The notes: generated from the sequence alone by a model not told the origin. A stretch of 64,000 nt of DNA from Fischerella sp. CENA71 (GCA_024239075.1 JANBVI010000063.1:1-64000); one strand, 5' to 3'. Shown: positions 24,404-33,788, counted from the first letter of the stretch. A program made the numbers and translations.

Positions 24404-26269
24404 ATGCTCATAGTTCAGAAATACGGTGGTACATCTGTCGGTTCCGTTGAGCGCATTGTCTCTGTCGCGCAACGTGTTTCTCAAGCCGCAAAAGCAGGAA
24501 ATTCCATAGTGGTGGTAGTTTCTGCAATGGGTAAAACAACTGATGGACTTGTGAAATTAGCTGCGGAAATCTCTAAAAATCCTTGCCGTCGAGAAATGGA
24601 TATGTTGCTTTCTACGGGTGAGCAGGTATCTATTGCGCTGGTGAGTATGGCGTTGCAAGAATTAGGACAACCAGCAATTTCTTTGACTGGCGCTCAGGTA
24701 GGAATTGTCACCGAAGCTGAACATACCCGCGCCCGAATTTTACATATTCAAACAGAACGGATTAAAAAGCACTTAGAAGAAGGTAAAGTTGTTGTCGTTG
24801 CAGGATTTCAAGGTATTAGCAGTACTAATGCATTGGAAATCACGACCTTGGGACGAGGCGGTTCGGATACTTCTGCGGTGGCGATCGCAGCTGCTTTACA
24901 GGCAGATTTTTGTGAAATTTATACCGACGTGCCAGGGATTCTCACTACAGATCCCCGTCTAGTTCCAGAAGCGCAGTTAATGAGTGAAATCACCTGCGAT
25001 GAAATGCTAGAACTCGCCAGTCTCGGCGCAAAAGTCTTGCATCCTCGCGCCGTCGAAATTGCCCGTAACTACGGAATGCCCTTAGTGGTACGCTCTAGCT
25101 GGACAGATGATCCCGGTACTTGGGTAACTTCATCCCAGATTAAAGAGCGATCGCTGATCAATTTAGAAATTGCGCGTCCAGTAGATAGCGTTACATATGA
25201 TACTGATCAAGCCAAGGTAGCCTTGTTACGTGTTCCAGATAGACCAGGTGTCGCAGCTAGCCTATTTGGTGAAATTGCCCGTCAGGATGTAGATGTAGAT
25301 TTGATTATTCAATCAATCCATGAAGGTAATACAAACGACATTGCTTTTACAGTATTTACACCAATCTTACCAAAAGCCGAAGCCGTAGCGGCTGCTATTG
25401 CTCCTGTTCTCCGCAGTCACAAGACTAACCAAGCTGAAGAAGCTGAAGTCATGGTGCAGCAAAATATTGCTAAAGTCAGTATCGCCGGCGCAGGAATGAT
25501 CGGTCGTCCTGGAGTCGCCGCCAAGATGTTTGCCACCCTAGCAGCAGCAGGCGTAAACATCCAAATGATTTCTACCAGTGAAATAAAAGTCAGCTGCGTA
25601 ATTGCTGCCCAAGAATGCGATCGCGCCGTCGCCGCCCTGCGGCAAGCATTTGAAATTGAAGGAGAAGATAAGGGGGACAAGGAGAAGGGAAGACGCGGTG
25701 ATGCGGAGAATCCTTTTGATGAATTCGCCGCGTCAGAGTATCCCCGTGTCCCCGTGTCTTCTTCCCCTGTACGCGGTGTCGCCCTCGATATGAACCAAGC
25801 ACGTCTAGCCATTCGCCAAGTTCAAGATCGTCCAGGAACGGCGGGAAAACTGTTTGGACTTTTAGCAGATCACAATATCAGCGTAGATATGATCATTCAG
25901 TCCCAACGCTGCCGTATAGTCAATGGTGTGCCGATGCGTGATATTGCTTTCACAGTGGCACGGATAGATGCAGAAGCAGCACAGAAAATGTTGCAAGCAA
26001 AAGCAGCAGAATATGGTTGGGGTGAAGTAGCCTTAGATCAGGCGATCGCTAAAGTCAGTATCGTTGGTGCTGGTATGGTAGGACAACCAGGCGTTGCAGC
26101 GAAAATGTTTGAAGCCCTAGCGCAGCATCATATCAACATTCAAATGATTGCTACCTCAGAAATTAAAATAAGTTGTGTAGTAGCCCAAGAAGAAGGTGTC
26201 AAAGCACTACAAGTGATTCACGCAGCATTTGGATTAGCAGGTAGCGAGAAATTTATAGTTCCTGCGTAG
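24404..26269 (+). CDS. lysC: Aspartate kinase with duplicated ACT pairs
   Basis: First step of the aspartate pathway (Lys, Thr, Met). The kinase domain begins VQKYGGTSVGS (residues 4-14) and includes VVVVSAMGKTTDGL, GFQG, GRGGSDTSAVA and the substrate loop YTDVPGILTTDPR. Four ACT domains follow as two similar pairs (about 265-415 and 460-620; VALLRVPDRPGVA and IRQVQDRPGTA each open a pair). This doubled regulatory region is known in cyanobacterial aspartokinases, and 621 aa fits. The linker between pairs (about 421-457) is low-complexity and made of dispersed repeat DNA, so it is probably a recent in-frame insertion. Feedback by Lys/Thr is expected from the family. Confidence 0.93.
   Translation: MLIVQKYGGTSVGSVERIVSVAQRVSQAAKAGNSIVVVVSAMGKTTDGLVKLAAEISKNPCRREMDMLLSTGEQVSIALVSMALQELGQPAISLTGAQVGIVTEAEHTRARILHIQTERIKKHLEEGKVVVVAGFQGISSTNALEITTLGRGGSDTSAVAIAAALQADFCEIYTDVPGILTTDPRLVPEAQLMSEITCDEMLELASLGAKVLHPRAVEIARNYGMPLVVRSSWTDDPGTWVTSSQIKERSLINLEIARPVDSVTYDTDQAKVALLRVPDRPGVAASLFGEIARQDVDVDLIIQSIHEGNTNDIAFTVFTPILPKAEAVAAAIAPVLRSHKTNQAEEAEVMVQQNIAKVSIAGAGMIGRPGVAAKMFATLAAAGVNIQMISTSEIKVSCVIAAQECDRAVAALRQAFEIEGEDKGDKEKGRRGDAENPFDEFAASEYPRVPVSSSPVRGVALDMNQARLAIRQVQDRPGTAGKLFGLLADHNISVDMIIQSQRCRIVNGVPMRDIAFTVARIDAEAAQKMLQAKAAEYGWGEVALDQAIAKVSIVGAGMVGQPGVAAKMFEALAQHHINIQMIATSEIKISCVVAQEEGVKALQVIHAAFGLAGSEKFIVPA
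25668..25775. repeat. Dispersed repeat inserted in frame within lysC
   Basis: The DNA here has the ggacaaggagaag, gacgcggtgatgcggagaat and ccccgtgtccccgtg vocabulary of intergenic repeats elsewhere in the window. It encodes a charged, low-complexity linker (for example KGDKEKGRRGDAENPFDEFA) between two ACT pairs without breaking the frame. Confidence 0.6.
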
Positions 26270-26275
26270 AAAGGA

Positions 26276-26400
26276 TCGGGAATCGGCGATCAGGGATCGG
26301 GGAGCAGGAAAATACAATATACCTTGTCCCCCTTGTCCCCCTTGTCCTCCTTCCAATTCCCAATTCCCAATTCCCAATTTCCAATCCCCAACCCCCGCTC
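26276..26400. repeat. Heptameric short tandem repeats
   Basis: Runs of gatcggg-type units, then cttgtcccc repeated three times, then CAATTCC repeated four times, fill the gap between lysC and the VOC gene. Typical STRR-type intergenic filler in heterocystous cyanobacteria. Confidence 0.7.
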
Positions 26401-26406
26401 CCCCAT

Positions 26407-26766
26407 ATGCAAATTAATCAGTGTGTTCATACAGCCATTCTTGTAACTGACTTAGAACGCTCCGAACATTTTTATGGCACTGTATTGGGATTATCTAAAG
26501 TAGAACGCCCGATGAAATTTCCTGGTAGTTGGTATCAAGTCGGCGAGTATCAAATTCACTTGATTGTAGCACTTAGCGTTCATGGTGAAACCAAAAATGA
26601 AAAATGGGGACGCAATCCCCACATTGCTTTTTTAGTTTCCGACTTAGATGCCGCTAAACAGCAGCTACTAAATTATAACTGTCTAATACAACCCAGCGCT
26701 TCTGGTCGCCCTGCTGTTTTTACCCAAGATCCGGATGGAAATGTGATTGAGTTGAGCCAGCAATGA
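26407..26766 (+). CDS. VOC superfamily (glyoxalase/dioxygenase-like) protein
   Basis: A 119-aa single-module vicinal-oxygen-chelate protein with two beta-alpha-beta-beta-beta units: HTAILVTDLERSEHFYGTVLG with metal-ligand His8, the QIHLI strand, then PHIAFLVSDLDAAKQQL and FTQDPDGNVIEL with the final Glu ligand. It may bind a metal and act as lyase, dioxygenase or resistance protein; the substrate is unknown. Its stop overlaps the start of the recombinase gene (ATGA at 26763-26766), so the two are translationally coupled. Confidence 0.83.
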   Translation: MQINQCVHTAILVTDLERSEHFYGTVLGLSKVERPMKFPGSWYQVGEYQIHLIVALSVHGETKNEKWGRNPHIAFLVSDLDAAKQQLLNYNCLIQPSASGRPAVFTQDPDGNVIELSQQ

Positions 26767-28061
26767 AAATTCTTGCTTACACCTACAGTAATCCTTTACT
26801 AGAAACTGCTTGTGATCCTCAGACTTGGGGATGGGATGTAAATAAGGTGTATCAAGATTTAGGACAGCGCACGGAGTTACAACAATTACTAATTGACTGC
26901 CAAACTGATCCACCTGATTATTTAGTTGTTCGTCGTTTAGAAGAATTGGGGGACAATGTCGAGGAAGTGAGCGATCGCCTTTCTGAGATCGAAGCTATGG
27001 GGATAACCCTGGTTGCAGTTGAGCAAGGTTACAACTCTGCGGATCAATCTCCTCATCTTCATGCTCAATTGTTGCAATTACTACACCAAATTCAACGACA
27101 GCAACACAGTCGTCGTATTCGTCAAGGTCATGCCCGCAACCGTTTAGAGGCTGCTCCTCCTCCGGGAAAAGCGCCCTATGGTTATCGAAGAGGTAAAGAT
27201 AAGTACATTGTTGACCGTAGTACTTCTCCTGTAGTTAAAGATTTTTTTGAACACTTTCTCCTCTATGGTTCGCTGCGGGGAGCAGTACGTTACCTGGCGA
27301 AAAAATATGCTAAGAAAATTTCTGTCACCACAGGACGTCGTTGGTTGACTAATCCAGTTTATCGTGGCAACACTGCTTATCAAAATGGAGAAATTCTTGC
27401 TAATACCCACGTCGCCATCATTTCTCAGGAAGAAGCAGCGCAAGTTGACAGGCTTTTACGCCGCAACAGTCGTTTACCATCACGAACTGCAAGTGCGCCG
27501 CGTTCTCTGGCGGGGTTAGTTGTCTGTGGTGAATGTCAATCACATATGGGTGTTGCTCGCGTTACTATTCGCAACCAAGATAAAGAGTATCTTTATTTAC
27601 GTCCAATTAGCTGTATAAAAAAACCTAAATGTCGGGCTATTCCTTACCAAGAAGTCTTAGATCATACTATTCAAGCTGTTTGTCGTGACTTACCTGTGGC
27701 GGTGGATAAGATGAATTCTCCGCAATTGGATGCAGTTAAGAATAGCTTAGGGGATGCGATCGCTCATCAGCAAGAAATACTCACACAATTACCTGCTTTA
27801 GTCGAAACTGGGGTGCTAGATCCAGAAACAGCCAAAATCAGAGCATACAAACTCCGCACTGAAATATCTACGCTACAAGCAAAGTTAGCAACCCTACCAC
27901 CAGTGAACTTACGCTCTGTAGCTGTTGCGGTTTCTATCCCTCAATTTTGGTTGGATTTATCAGAATCAGAACGACGATTTTATTTTCGCGAATTTATTCG
28001 TCAAGTAGAAATTCTTCGTCAACATCAACACTGGCAATTACGAGTCATTTTTATTTTTTGA
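26763..28061 (+). CDS. Large serine recombinase-like protein (XisF family), resolvase site altered
   Basis: A 432-aa protein. Residues 1-110 are a resolvase-like domain with AYTYSN (Ser9 near the expected catalytic Ser). However, the motif LDRLGR that carries catalytic arginines in active enzymes reads LEELGD here (59-64), and the usual Arg before the Ser is Tyr. Residues about 125-240 form the Recombinase domain (KAPYGYRRGKDKYIVD, RRWLTNPVYRGNTAY). A zinc ribbon follows (CGECQ ... SCIKKPKC), then a coiled-coil C-terminus. Active relatives excise elements such as those of heterocyst genes. The changed residues suggest loss of recombination activity, with DNA binding possibly retained. Coupled to the VOC gene. 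Confidence 0.78.
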   Translation: MKILAYTYSNPLLETACDPQTWGWDVNKVYQDLGQRTELQQLLIDCQTDPPDYLVVRRLEELGDNVEEVSDRLSEIEAMGITLVAVEQGYNSADQSPHLHAQLLQLLHQIQRQQHSRRIRQGHARNRLEAAPPPGKAPYGYRRGKDKYIVDRSTSPVVKDFFEHFLLYGSLRGAVRYLAKKYAKKISVTTGRRWLTNPVYRGNTAYQNGEILANTHVAIISQEEAAQVDRLLRRNSRLPSRTASAPRSLAGLVVCGECQSHMGVARVTIRNQDKEYLYLRPISCIKKPKCRAIPYQEVLDHTIQAVCRDLPVAVDKMNSPQLDAVKNSLGDAIAHQQEILTQLPALVETGVLDPETAKIRAYKLRTEISTLQAKLATLPPVNLRSVAVAVSIPQFWLDLSESERRFYFREFIRQVEILRQHQHWQLRVIFIF

Positions 28062-28270
28062 GTGTTGATTGTTACTAACCAAAACAGTACAGCGAATGTA
28101 AATGACATCATAAAAAGCATTCAAAAAACATTTGAAGACTCTTGATGCAGGCAGATATTGTATTACTTTTTTTAATTTTTTTGTATGTAATTAAATACAA
28201 ATATTTAATCAGAGAATTTATAAAAAAATATACATAATCAAAGCTAATGGTTGTATAATTACTCCCAATA

Positions 28271-28295
28271 GGGGCATTCGATGCCCCTAGTTTTT
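28271..28295 (+). terminator. Rho-independent terminator after the recombinase gene
   Basis: GGGGCAT, TCG loop, ATGCCCC and then TAGTTTTTC. A short perfect GC stem with a U-run, placed 210 bases after the stop. Confidence 0.85.
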
Positions 28296-28433
28296 CACCC
28301 GCAAGCTAGTTATCAGGGTAGCCAAATATTTACCAGGGTATCTACCTTTTTTACAGGCACCTACCATCCTTAATTTGACTTATTTGTAGCAGTATCTGAC
28401 TTATTCATTGTGTCAGTACTGCCATGCTAACAC

Positions 28434-28486
28434 TTGTCATTTTTTCATGTCAATCATTCATGTGAAAATGACAAAAAATCATGTCA
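28434..28486 (+). promoter_or_regulatory. Candidate operator of the RHH regulator
   Basis: TTGTCATTTT (28434-28443) and AAAATGACAA (28465-28474) are perfect inverted repeats; TCATGTCA occurs at 28445-28452 and 28479-28486. ATCATG and CATGAT follow nearer the gene. Such stacked repeats just upstream of a ribbon-helix-helix gene suggest autoregulation. Confidence 0.5.
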
Positions 28487-28546
28487 AACAATTTAGATAT
28501 CATGAGAGAGAATAGAAAGCAAACATGATATCAAACAGTCAATAAA

Positions 28547-28999
28547 ATGACCGACAGAAGGCGTTGTGATGATTACAAACAGGTCAGCGGTTATGTGCCG
28601 GTAGATTTGGCGCGGGAATTCAAAAGCATTTGCGCTCGTGAGGGTCTTTCTCAAAGCGACGCATTGGAAGAGATTATCCGTGAGTGGCTAGGCAAAAAAA
28701 CAGCCTCCAACTCTTCAAATCCCGAACAACCAAACCGCCTGATCACAATTGCTGATGTAGTTCGAGCCAATATGGCAAAGCTTAAGCGCTGTGGAGTCAA
28801 AAACCTACAAGCGCTTGCCAAAGGGGAAGTACTACCTACACCAGGGGACTTCGCCATCATCATGTCTAGTTTGGCTATCCCTGAGGAAGAACAAAAAATG
28901 ATTTGGCAAAGAACTTTTAGTTCCCTACATAGTGATTTTGGTGGAGTGAATGAGTGCGAGCGTTCTGAAAGTCCTAAACCAACCGGGCTGGAATTATAA
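28547..28999 (+). CDS. Ribbon-helix-helix (CopG/Arc-type) DNA-binding protein with second helical domain
   Basis: A 150-aa protein. Residues about 11-48 form a ribbon-helix-helix: strand QVSGYVPVDLAREFK followed by helices with GLSQSDALEEIIREWL. Residues about 68-125 (VRANMAKLKRCGVKNLQALA, then GEVLPTPGDFAIIM) resemble a small HTH. It probably represses its own promoter, where repeats are present. Its last 50 bases overlap the start of the next gene in another frame, so the pair is co-translated. Plasmid-like partition or toxin-antitoxin roles were considered, but the partner is not a toxin I recognise. Confidence 0.7.
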   Translation: MTDRRRCDDYKQVSGYVPVDLAREFKSICAREGLSQSDALEEIIREWLGKKTASNSSNPEQPNRLITIADVVRANMAKLKRCGVKNLQALAKGEVLPTPGDFAIIMSSLAIPEEEQKMIWQRTFSSLHSDFGGVNECERSESPKPTGLEL

Positions 29000-29630
29000 A
29001 TTATCCTATGATGGGGTTTCTATTTTTGCCCCAACAAAAAAGGATGCTACCCACCTTGCCCAATGCTACGGATATGCTTTGAGCGAAACCGCAGCAAAAA
29101 TCAATGGCAAGGTGCGGATTGGGTGGAGACACTGCAAGCGGCCAATTGAGTTTTACAGTTGGATGGCAACCCAGCAGTTACCTACACCCGCCGAAACTGC
29201 TGAACGCATGTTACCTCTGGGAGGAGAAGTCTTTTGCAGTCAACTGTACTTACCAGTAGAGTTATTGAAACGCATGGTTAATGCTGCTGAAAGTGAACGC
29301 CCGATTAGTATTGTCAGACAAGATAACCAAAAACAAATAATTGTTAACCAGTTAATGTCTGATATGTTACAAACTCCTCCAGAGGTTGCCACTCAAAGAG
29401 TAATGAATCGATTTTGGTTACCAAAAGATTTGGCAGAACTGGAACGACGTCTACGTCAAGAGAGTCGATTCACTATGACTTACTCTGCTGGACTCAACGA
29501 GCAAACTTGGGCAATCCTCACAACCCAATTTGAGAGTTTTGAGGTTGATGGGATCTGGTACAGACAAGGAACTTCCTTAGCAACTCCTGAACTGATACCA
29601 ATTCCGCCAGAAGCTTTTGCCCCAATTTAA
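28950..29630 (+). CDS. PAS-like domain protein overlapping the RHH gene
   Basis: A 226-aa protein whose ATG at 28950 lies inside the preceding gene (GGAG just upstream). The N-terminal 110 residues have a GWNYKLSYDGVSIFAPTKKD block without known relatives. Residues about 115-215 look like a PAS fold: ISIVRQDNQKQIIVNQLMSD, FWLPKDLAELERRLRQESRF, then MTYSAGLNEQTWAIL and a final DGIWYRQGTSL strand. No output domain is attached, so it may sense a ligand and modulate its RHH partner. No membrane segment. Confidence 0.65.
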   Translation: MSASVLKVLNQPGWNYKLSYDGVSIFAPTKKDATHLAQCYGYALSETAAKINGKVRIGWRHCKRPIEFYSWMATQQLPTPAETAERMLPLGGEVFCSQLYLPVELLKRMVNAAESERPISIVRQDNQKQIIVNQLMSDMLQTPPEVATQRVMNRFWLPKDLAELERRLRQESRFTMTYSAGLNEQTWAILTTQFESFEVDGIWYRQGTSLATPELIPIPPEAFAPI

Positions 29631-29699
29631 GTAGTGTATATAGTTTGACTACTTCAAGATATGAAAAATCATCAGGTGTGTAAATTTATTCATTCAGGG

Positions 29700-29870
29700 A
29701 ATGCACTACCTCAGTTGGAAATCGGGAATGAGGGAGACAAGGGAGACAAGGCAGAATATTTTTGATTAATTCACCGCGTCTCCCACTCTCAGTTCTCCGT
29801 TGTATCTTCCCAATAACCAATGACCAATGACTAATGACGAATGACTAATGACAATCGACTAACAAAGTAT
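29700..29870. repeat. Short tandem repeats (GGGAGACAA and AATGACTAATGAC types)
   Basis: gggagacaagggagacaagg, a cgcgtctccc stretch and tandem AATGAC(C/T/G)AATGAC units fill the gap between two convergent genes. Low-complexity STRR-type filler. Confidence 0.65.
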
Positions 29871-29872
29871 AT

Positions 29873-32176
29873 TTAGACTTTATTTAAAACAGATATTTCT
29901 CGGATACGCCATCCATCAGTTTTACGAACCAAGTTATATCTAACTCTGACTGTTTCAGTCGAGGAATTTTTCTCGTTCAGTTGACCGTTTTCATAAAAAC
30001 TGGTTGCTTCAGTTATGGAAGCTTGCACCGCAGCATGTTCCTGATCCTTAGGATTGATCTCTAAAGATTCTACTTTAACAGTGTGTTGATATTTGCGATA
30101 ACGGTTATCAGCCTTATCTTCCTTAGCAACGAGTTGCCACTGAGTTAGGGCTGAGTCTATTAAAATATTTTCTAAACTATCAATTTCATGATTTGGCCCC
30201 AAGGCAGCAGATTTAGTTGCTAACCAAGTCTGAATCACTTCTTCTGCTGTCGCTTCTGTTAATAACCCTGTGGGAAACAGGGGTTTACTATTACGGTCAG
30301 GGATAGGTAGTGGTGGTTCATTTATTTGTATTAATAACTGTTTACCTTGTAAAGCAGGTGCTGGTCTCAAGGCATTATGGACGAATTTTACAGTCGTTGA
30401 AATCGCTAACCATAAAACTAATATACTTCCAATACTAGTCAAAACTACCCACAATAACCGCTTGTTGGTATTGACGTCGCGAGTAGCAGAGCGCCGTCGC
30501 CGTGCAGCAGGTGGCCGCTGTTCCCAGTGACGTTCTCTAGCATAAGCAGATGGGCTGGGTTTGCGCCTTCTTGAGGTTGGTGGTTGAGAGGGTACATTAG
30601 CTCTAGCAGAACCATTCATCTGATAGTCATTGCTTCTGCTAGCACGTTCCACGCCCGAAACTTGTGTAAAGGGCATGTCTACTCTTGTGTCTTCACCGTC
30701 TGACTGAGAAGATGAAACTTGAAAGAACGAGGATGATTGAGTTTGGGGAGAATTTGCAGAATTGCTTCTGTTACCTGGAAATTGACCGTAGACTATATTA
30801 GTATCGCTGCGGGCATTCTGGCGATTTATCCGAGTTTGAGGATATAATGGCTGGTTTGTTATTGACCCTTCATAATTGGTTTCTACTTGTGTCGGTAGCT
30901 GTTCGAGATAGGCTTGTACATGCTGATTAGCAAAATAATCTTTCAGGGAAGCTTGCTGCTTGGCTAAATCTCGAAAGTTGGGAAAAACATCGTTTTGTAA
31001 CCAATGTTCACCGTATAAACACAAGCCTGGAAGTAAATCGGGAGAGTTTTGAGAATTTTCCCGAATAAAAACTAGGGCTTCGTATTCCTGACTCAGTTCT
31101 AAAGCACGGGTAGCTTCTTCTGTTTGACCCAACATCAAAGCGCATAACGACTGTTCTAAATGCACATCTTGGCGCTTCCCTAGACGCATCAGCATCTGTT
31201 TGGCTTGGTAAATCAAAGCTGGTTGACGTTGGGTAAATCCGCGTGCTATCAATGCATAAACAGCTAAGTATATGGCTACGCCAGAAGGACGTTTACTTTC
31301 CGCTTCAAATAGTTGGTGTTGTTCTGCTACTGTCAAGTGGTTACGCAGTTGCTGGATAAAGCGTAAAAAATCATCAATGTTTAAACCAGAGTAGTCATTC
31401 CCCGCGCCATCAATACCGCCGCGATCGCTTAAAATTTCTTGTAATAACTTCAATCCTTGATTGCGTTCGGCAGTTTTTTCTAGTGGCAGGGCAAGTAACT
31501 CTAAAATTCTATATGGTCGCAGTCTGTAAAGATCCGCTTGAATTTCAGCCTGAACATTAGGGAATAGTCCAAAATGTGCTAATAATTCATCGCCTGTTTC
31601 TAGAGAAGCAGCAGCATTTTCGTAATGACCTTGTTGCCATTCTTCTCGACCTAACTCTAGGCACGCCAGAGCAACCGTGAGAACAACATCTGGTCTTTGC
31701 GGATCAAGATCACTATATTCGCCTATTTCTAAAGTGTTGCTTGCTTGCAAACCATTACTATTATTTGTCGTTAGGTATGGATGACCTAACTTCAGTACTA
31801 GTTCGTATTCCCCTAAATCTTGCAGAATCAGCAAAGCACCTGCTAATTCCTCTGAGTTAATTTCAATGCTCAGACCTTGAGACTCAATCAAGCTATTGTC
31901 AGCAGAACGGTTTTCCACTGTCACGCCAGCATTGTGTTCCCTATCGGGACCATAGGCATGAGCAAGATAACTTTGATCGTAGGCTCTGCGTTCTTTGGGA
32001 TCTGATAAAACCACGTAAGCTTCTTCAATCAGTTGTTTGCGAGAGTTAATCGCTATCTGGGAATACTCGCGTCGTGGCAATTGCTGTCGGCGATCGCTAT
32101 ACGCCTGCCGCAATTGCTCCTCACTTGCCGCCAAAGGCAGTCCTAAAATTCGGTAGTAATCTAGCGGAATTCGCAC
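29873..32176 (-). CDS. zipN: Cell division protein ZipN/Ftn2 (ARC6 homologue)
   Basis: A 767-aa protein, cyanobacterial counterpart of chloroplast ARC6, which anchors and organises the FtsZ ring. The N-terminus is a J-domain-like segment (LDYYRILGLPLAASEEQLRQ ... DPKERRAYDQ, about 5-70). A helical middle (about 100-430), a disordered Ser/Gln/Arg-rich stretch (about 440-570), one transmembrane helix (about 572-595: LLWVVLTSIGSILVLWLAIS) and a C-terminal periplasmic IMS-like domain (about 630-767) follow. The start is a GTG at 32176 with AGG close upstream; the DYYRILGL motif fixes the N-terminus. Likely essential for septation. Confidence 0.9.
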   Translation of the reverse strand: MRIPLDYYRILGLPLAASEEQLRQAYSDRRQQLPRREYSQIAINSRKQLIEEAYVVLSDPKERRAYDQSYLAHAYGPDREHNAGVTVENRSADNSLIESQGLSIEINSEELAGALLILQDLGEYELVLKLGHPYLTTNNSNGLQASNTLEIGEYSDLDPQRPDVVLTVALACLELGREEWQQGHYENAAASLETGDELLAHFGLFPNVQAEIQADLYRLRPYRILELLALPLEKTAERNQGLKLLQEILSDRGGIDGAGNDYSGLNIDDFLRFIQQLRNHLTVAEQHQLFEAESKRPSGVAIYLAVYALIARGFTQRQPALIYQAKQMLMRLGKRQDVHLEQSLCALMLGQTEEATRALELSQEYEALVFIRENSQNSPDLLPGLCLYGEHWLQNDVFPNFRDLAKQQASLKDYFANQHVQAYLEQLPTQVETNYEGSITNQPLYPQTRINRQNARSDTNIVYGQFPGNRSNSANSPQTQSSSFFQVSSSQSDGEDTRVDMPFTQVSGVERASRSNDYQMNGSARANVPSQPPTSRRRKPSPSAYARERHWEQRPPAARRRRSATRDVNTNKRLLWVVLTSIGSILVLWLAISTTVKFVHNALRPAPALQGKQLLIQINEPPLPIPDRNSKPLFPTGLLTEATAEEVIQTWLATKSAALGPNHEIDSLENILIDSALTQWQLVAKEDKADNRYRKYQHTVKVESLEINPKDQEHAAVQASITEATSFYENGQLNEKNSSTETVRVRYNLVRKTDGWRIREISVLNKV

Positions 32177-32753
32177 AGCCTACTTCCCCTGCAGCGCGAT
32201 CGACATAATTTTAAGAAAGTATTCCAAGAGTGTAAAAGCGTGCCATAATAATAACTCGTTGTTTTCACACAACAAGTGTGTTTTGCAACAAGTTTACTTC
32301 TGCCTCTCCAATCTCTTTGACGGCAGGGCCAGTCATATTCTGTTGGCAGATATTTATTATTTTCCTCTATTTGGAATGTATTTTTTAAGCATTCCTGCGG
32401 CTGGCGCTGAGGGAAGTTTCCCAACATCCCATCAGACAGACACTGTTCCGTAGTTTTGCTTCTGCTTGCAAGCGACCCGAAGTATAACATAGTTGGATAT
32501 TTATGGCAATTAGCTAGAGAAGTAAAAACATAGAAGATAGAATTTTTGAATTTGTTAATGAATATGCAGAAAGCAAGCTATCCTGGTTGGTAGTCTTGGG
32601 TCTAAGGTTGTTATCTTAACCTTTCCCAGAAAAAACATAAAACAGCAATAGCCAATGACTGTTTAATTTTTAACTCTTTTTTTTGGGTTCAAAATTATTC
32701 AATTCTTTTTAGCATGGTAACTTTAAGTGTTACTACAGGGATACTAAAAAATA
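32177..32753. other. 577-bp divergent promoter region between zipN and pdhA
   Basis: It holds promoters for two divergent housekeeping genes. Apart from a GTAAC-N7-GTTAC palindrome near the pdhA start I see no repeat, RNA or credible ORF; the open frames here are low-coding shadows. Confidence 0.5.
32717..32733 (+). promoter_or_regulatory. Inverted repeat upstream of pdhA
   Basis: GTAAC-N7-GTTAC centred about 30 bases before the pdhA ATG. The spacing is wrong for NtcA (which needs GTA-N8-TAC), so another regulator or an mRNA-leader role is possible. Weak evidence. Confidence 0.25.
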
Positions 32754-33788
32754 ATGGTTCAAGAACGCACTTTACCGACATTTGACGTTGCTAATGCCCA
32801 GATTGATAAAGAAGAAGGGCTACGGTTGTATCAAGATATGGTACTAGGGCGCACCTTTGAAGACAAATGTGCGGAAATGTATTACAGAGGCAAAATGTTT
32901 GGTTTTGTCCATCTGTACAATGGTCAAGAGGCAGTCTCCACGGGTGTAATTCAAGGGGCAATGCGACCGGGAGAAGATTTTGTTTCTAGTACTTACCGTG
33001 ACCACGTTCATGCTTTGAGTGCCGGAGTACCAGCAAAAGAGGTGATGGCAGAATTATTTGGCAAAGCTACAGGTTGCAGTAAAGGACGTGGCGGTTCCAT
33101 GCACATGTTCTCTGCTGAACATGGTTTGCTGGGTGGTTATGCTTTTGTTGCCGAAGGCATTCCTGTAGCTGCTGGGGCAGCTTTTCAAAGTAAATACCGC
33201 CGGGAAGTACTGGGTGATGCCAGTGCGGATCAAGTGACAGCTTGCTTTTTTGGTGACGGTGCTTGCAACAATGGTCAGTTTTTCGAGACCTTAAATATGG
33301 CTGCACTGTGGAAATTGCCAATCCTTTTCGTCGTCGAAAATAACAAATGGGCTATTGGTATGGCCCATGAACGAGCAACTTCCGACCCAGAAATTTATAA
33401 AAAAGCCAGCGTCTTCAACATGGTGGGTGTGGAAGTAGACGGTATGGATATTATGGCAGTGCGTGCAGTCGCACAAGAAGCTGTAGCCCGCGCCCGCGCC
33501 GGTGAAGGCCCGACCTTGATTGAAGCACTGACTTACCGTTTCCGGGGCCACTCTTTGGCAGATCCGGACGAACTGCGAACCAAAGATGAAAAAGAATTTT
33601 GGTTTAGCCGCGACCCAATCAAGAAATTTGCTGCTTATCTTACAGAAAGAAACCTGGCAACAGCGGAAGAATTAAAAGAGATTGATCGCAAAATCCAGCA
33701 AGAAATAGAAGAAGCAGTGAAATTCGCTGAAAATAGCCCGGAACCAGACCCCAGCGAACTTTATCGCTACATTTTTGCGGAAGACTAG
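32754..33788 (+). CDS. pdhA: Pyruvate dehydrogenase E1 component, alpha subunit
   Basis: A 344-aa protein that decarboxylates pyruvate with thiamine diphosphate as part of the pyruvate dehydrogenase complex. The ThDP motif starts GDGACNNG and ends VENN (about 169-200). The [16 protein letters not shown] and [15 protein letters not shown] regions carry family active-site residues and the regulatory loop. Length and ends match cyanobacterial PdhA. The beta subunit is not adjacent, as is common in cyanobacteria. A strong hairpin follows the gene. Confidence 0.95.
   Translation: MVQERTLPTFDVANAQIDKEEGLRLYQDMVLGRTFEDKCAEMYYRGKMFGFVHLYNGQEAVSTGVIQGAMRPGEDFVSSTYRDHVHALSAGVPAKEVMAELFGKATGCSKGRGGSMHMFSAEHGLLGGYAFVAEGIPVAAGAAFQSKYRREVLGDASADQVTACFFGDGACNNGQFFETLNMAALWKLPILFVVENNKWAIGMAHERATSDPEIYKKASVFNMVGVEVDGMDIMAVRAVAQEAVARARAGEGPTLIEALTYRFRGHSLADPDELRTKDEKEFWFSRDPIKKFAAYLTERNLATAEELKEIDRKIQQEIEEAVKFAENSPEPDPSELYRYIFAED

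Larger units (their letters stand above)
28062..28546. other. Intergenic region with terminator and regulatory repeats
   Basis: These 485 bases hold a strong terminator (28271-28295) for the recombinase gene, then a very AT-rich block, then a cluster of ATGTCA-type direct and inverted repeats just upstream of the RHH gene. No small ORF of note was found. Confidence 0.6.

Noticed and set aside
25417-25812. Frames antisense to lysC
   Set aside because: Shadows of the real gene and its repeat insert, arising from codon bias.
28547-29630. Toxin-antitoxin module
   Set aside because: The RHH protein would fit an antitoxin, but the second protein has PAS-like features, comes second, and resembles no toxin I know.
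32161-32490. 109-codon minus-strand frame upstream of zipN
   Set aside because: Cys-rich, low-coding composition, overlapping the zipN start; no plausible start signal or motif.
32717-32733. NtcA site before pdhA
   Set aside because: The outer GTA and TAC are separated by 11 bases, not 8.
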